Source of the DNA: Neobacillus sp. Marseille-Q6967
GTDB lineage: Bacteria; Bacillota; Bacilli; Bacillales; Cytobacillaceae
Length of the DNA: 64,000 nucleotides
Direction of reading: 5' to 3'
Assembly: GCF_946151075.1 (NCBI RefSeq)
Contig: NZ_OX267715.1
Location: forward strand, 2,457,881-2,521,880
Part shown: piece by piece, positions 61,537 through 64,000 of the stretch
Layout: each line of letters starts with the position of its first letter
Position numbering within the stretch: the stretch's first letter is position 1
Program-made: the position numbers and the translations under genes
Notes under the pieces: model-generated
What the model saw: only the letters and a program-made list of their open reading frames with translations
What the model was told of the DNA's origin: nothing
Database searches by the model: none

Positions 61537-62444
61537 CTTCCATCTCCTGCCTTCTGCACCTCTTGGTTATGGTGATGATCATGGTGATGGTGGTGATGTT
61601 CGTGATGTTCATGATCATGGTCATGGTGATGATGGTGAACATGTTCCATTACATTCAAACGATATTGGCAGGTATCACAGTTCATCTTTACTTCATCACC
61701 AATTGCTTCCTCCACTCGATCAATTAAAATCGTCTGCAGTTTAGGATGATAACCAAAATAGCCGGCTAATTTAAATTCAATGTTGGAATATTGATTTTGA
61801 AATGGAACCATCATTTCTTCTAACCGTTTGATAAGAATGCCTGTGAACAAGAAGTAGGGCAGGATGATCACTTTCTTTGCTCCAAGCTTTAAACATCTTT
61901 CGATTCCTTCATTTACAAGGGGGGTGGTAACCCCCATAAAAGCAGGTTCAACGATTTTATAGTTTGTTTTTTCCCATAGTAATCTGGCAATCTTATATAA
62001 ATCACTATTCGCATCCGGGTCGCTTCCGCCTCGGCCTAACAAAAGAACAGCGGTATCTTCCTCTGGGCAATCCAGATTTTCTCCAATTTCCGCCAATCTT
62101 GTTTTTAATATTTCAAATGTTTCCTCATGAATTCCAATCGGCCTGCCGTAAGTAAACTGTACAAATGGATATTTTTTCTTTGCCTCATCAATGGCAGCAG
62201 GAATATGAATTTTGGAATGTCCTGCCTGTAATAGCATAATTGGAATCACAACAATATGGTCGGCCCCTTTCTCGACACATACCTCAATTCCTTGATTTAC
62301 ACTAGGTCTTTCAAATTCTAAAAAGCACGGTTCTACAAGGATGCTATCATCCCACGTCCTTCTCATCGCATCGATGAATTCACGTACTTGTTTATTTCCC
62401 TCTTGATCTCTGCTCCCATGACCTACAAAAAGAATTGCTTTCAA
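61533..62444 (-). CDS. cbiX: sirohydrochlorin cobaltochelatase CbiX, His-rich tail
   Basis: 303 residues from TTG 62444, with GGGGAGG seven bases before. The upstream ATG at 62525 overlaps cbiH60 and has no site. Two chelatase halves each start with VGHGSRD-type or LLGRGGSDP segments carrying metal-binding His residues. The tail has MNCDTCQYR (an MxCxxC iron-sulfur motif) and then about 25 residues that are nearly all His, Asp and Glu, as in CbiX of P. megaterium. It inserts cobalt early; the His tract may store or hand over metal. Confidence 0.93.
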   Translation of the reverse strand: MKAILFVGHGSRDQEGNKQVREFIDAMRRTWDDSILVEPCFLEFERPSVNQGIEVCVEKGADHIVVIPIMLLQAGHSKIHIPAAIDEAKKKYPFVQFTYGRPIGIHEETFEILKTRLAEIGENLDCPEEDTAVLLLGRGGSDPDANSDLYKIARLLWEKTNYKIVEPAFMGVTTPLVNEGIERCLKLGAKKVIILPYFLFTGILIKRLEEMMVPFQNQYSNIEFKLAGYFGYHPKLQTILIDRVEEAIGDEVKMNCDTCQYRLNVMEHVHHHHHDHDHEHHEHHHHHHDHHHNQEVQKAGDGR

Positions 62445-62499
62445 AATGTTTCCTCCCCTTTGTTTGTAAGTGCCCATCTTATCGATTAACCACTTTCCA

Positions 62500-64000
62500 T
62501 TACTCCCCGCATACAGGAACTTCAATTTTTATATTCGGTGTTATATCCTGGTACAAGAAACCTTGAACCCGCTTTACCCGTTTGAAAAATTTATAGAAGC
62601 GCTCATTCGGATAGGCCTTCTGTTTATACTCATGAACAATCCGCTCCACTACCCCAACGATTTGGTCTGGTGCTATTCCTTCCGCTACAATTTGACCAGG
62701 ATGGGCACTTCTGCCGGCTGTCTTGGCTCCTAAAAATAAATCAAATGCTCCTTTACGATAGACAATGCCAATATCCTCTTTTACTGCTCCGTAGCATGCC
62801 ATTCCGCAGCCGTTCACGCCCAGTTTTAATTCCTTCGGCAATTCCATTCCGCCAAGCCTTTCATGGAGCTCCTCAGCATAAGGAATGGAATCCTTCTTTT
62901 CTCCATCACAAAAATCACAAGCTTTAACTGTTAAAACGTCCCCGACCGGAGCAATTAAGAAGTTGGCTGCTGCTAATCTTTCCACAATCGTATCTGGTAT
63001 TGAGGTTAAAATTTGCAGCTTAATATAATGGTCTTGTGTGTACTCCATTACTCCGTCTTCTCCTACAATTTCGGAAAGAATCATCATCTGTTTCGCTGTA
63101 AACTTTTTATTTGCCACTCCAGGGCTAACGGCGAGTTCAAAAATGGATTGGAAGTCTTGCTTAACCATTAAATCTTGGGAAAACCCTTGATTTTCACCGA
63201 GGATCATTTGTAAGGCTTCCTCTGCCAGTTCTCTTGGAGATTCTTTTACTGAAATCGCTGTGACTGTCTTATTTTTTAACGGTTTTACATCATCCGCTTG
63301 CGGAAGCGCCCATGGTTCGGCTTCCTTTTGTAAACGCTGATGCGGTTTTAACGGCTGCACTGTCTTATTTAACGTATACTTCCGCTGATAACCCCGCGGG
63401 GTGATGATTAAGCCATCATAGAAAAACGTAGAAGAGTTTCCAATTAGAACAGTTGTTAACATGCCAATTTCATGTTCCAGCATGTCTTGTAAATTGGTTA
63501 ATACAATATTTTGGCTATCACGATACGCACTTTTTACTAACCCTACGGGTGTATCGGGCGAACGATATTTTAACAGAATTTTCTGTGCTTCCATGATTTG
63601 TCTTGTTCTTCTGCCGCTTTTCGGGTTGTAAAGTGCAATAACAAAGTCAGCCTGAGCAGCGGCTTCGATTCTTTTCTCGATTAAATTCCACGGTGTTAAA
63701 TGGTCACTTAAACTTATCGTGCAAGCATCATGCATGACAGGAGCGCCCAATAAGGAAGCACAGGAGTTAATAGCAGATATGCCAGGAATGACTTCCACTT
63801 CTACTCCAGTTGCTTGTTTCCATCCTTTCTCAATTAATACCTCATAAACAAGACCAGCCATTCCGTAAACACCCGCATCACCACTGGAAATCACAGCCAC
63901 TATTTTCCCCTGTTCCGCCCGTCTTACAGCTTCTTGAGCACGGCTCACCTCTTCTGTCATGCCCGTACTAATAATTTCCTGATTTGTTAATAACCCTGCA
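62500..64000 (-). CDS. cbiH60: CbiH60: precorrin-3B C17-methyltransferase with nitrite/sulfite-reductase-like domain (partial)
   Basis: The frame stays open to the window edge (13 codons beyond the first internal Met at 63960), so the N-terminus is missing. The methylase part has SSGDAGVYGMA, VIPGISAINSCA and YNPKSGRRTRQ. The C-terminal part (last 200 residues) has KACDFCDGEK and VNGCGMACYG, the CxxC...CxxxC iron-sulfur motif of nitrite/sulfite reductases. This fusion is CbiH60 of P. megaterium, which contracts the ring at C17. Confidence 0.93.
   Translation of the reverse strand, partial: AGLLTNQEIISTGMTEEVSRAQEAVRRAEQGKIVAVISSGDAGVYGMAGLVYEVLIEKGWKQATGVEVEVIPGISAINSCASLLGAPVMHDACTISLSDHLTPWNLIEKRIEAAAQADFVIALYNPKSGRRTRQIMEAQKILLKYRSPDTPVGLVKSAYRDSQNIVLTNLQDMLEHEIGMLTTVLIGNSSTFFYDGLIITPRGYQRKYTLNKTVQPLKPHQRLQKEAEPWALPQADDVKPLKNKTVTAISVKESPRELAEEALQMILGENQGFSQDLMVKQDFQSIFELAVSPGVANKKFTAKQMMILSEIVGEDGVMEYTQDHYIKLQILTSIPDTIVERLAAANFLIAPVGDVLTVKACDFCDGEKKDSIPYAEELHERLGGMELPKELKLGVNGCGMACYGAVKEDIGIVYRKGAFDLFLGAKTAGRSAHPGQIVAEGIAPDQIVGVVERIVHEYKQKAYPNERFYKFFKRVKRVQGFLYQDITPNIKIEVPVCGE

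Noticed and set aside
1..64000. CRISPR arrays
   Set aside because: The repeats seen (left array, iterons) lack constant repeats with unique spacers of even length, and no cas genes are present.

Overview
The window looks like the chromosome of a low-GC, spore-forming Bacillaceae (Bacillus/Neobacillus/Priestia type). It carries glnR-glnA, ynbB-hflX, spoVK, hfq-miaA, an mreBH-type actin gene, mutS-mutL, and an anaerobic cobalamin operon whose gene order follows the one described for Bacillus (Priestia) megaterium. Everything here was read from the sequence by eye. Family names rest on motifs, length and context, not on searches.

Layout. 1-15300: core genes, opening with a short 51-52 bp tandem repeat. 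15320-15393: tRNA-Arg(CCU). 15349-32104: an integrated element of about 16.7 kb bounded by perfect 59-bp direct repeats made from the 3' part of that tRNA. It holds a tyrosine integrase beside the intact tRNA, a frameshifted DNA ligase, a long leftward series of small unknown genes, a probable replication gene, two clusters of degenerate iterons, a strongly folded non-coding segment, and a compact module (FtsK-like ATPase, replication-relaxation protein, two-helix pilin-like protein, membrane-anchored M23 peptidase). A divergent HTH regulator and a repeat-rich stretch with YolD remnants, a candidate structured RNA and a 39-aa hydrophobic peptide complete it. No VirB4-type ATPase and no classical relaxase was seen.

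32105-48676: a second accessory block closed by a third, 44-bp copy of the same tRNA 3' end, so two islands may be stacked at this tRNA. It carries mnmA, hslO, a UPF0291 gene, and an NAD-related group: nicotinamidase, a nicotinate phosphoribosyltransferase broken by two in-frame TAA codons, an HD hydrolase, and two tandem sirtuins whose catalytic His is replaced by Glu or Gln as in ADP-ribosylating class M sirtuins. A divergent HxlR regulator has a perfect palindromic operator. Then follow an MFS exporter, a beta-glucoside PTS operon with LicT and two tandem RAT/terminator cassettes, an Lrp/cysteine-hydrolase pair, a frameshifted ccdA, and a decayed copy of the sirtuin/hxlR promoter module.

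48768-64000: the cobalamin operon, read leftward (cbiH60 cut by the window end, cbiX, cbiJ, cbiC, cbiD, cbiET, cbiL, cbiF, cbiG, cbiA, cobA, cbiY, btuR, cobD, pduX, hemD). Together these genes supply uroporphyrinogen III, methylate and contract the ring around early-inserted cobalt, amidate and adenosylate it, and make the aminopropanol-phosphate arm.
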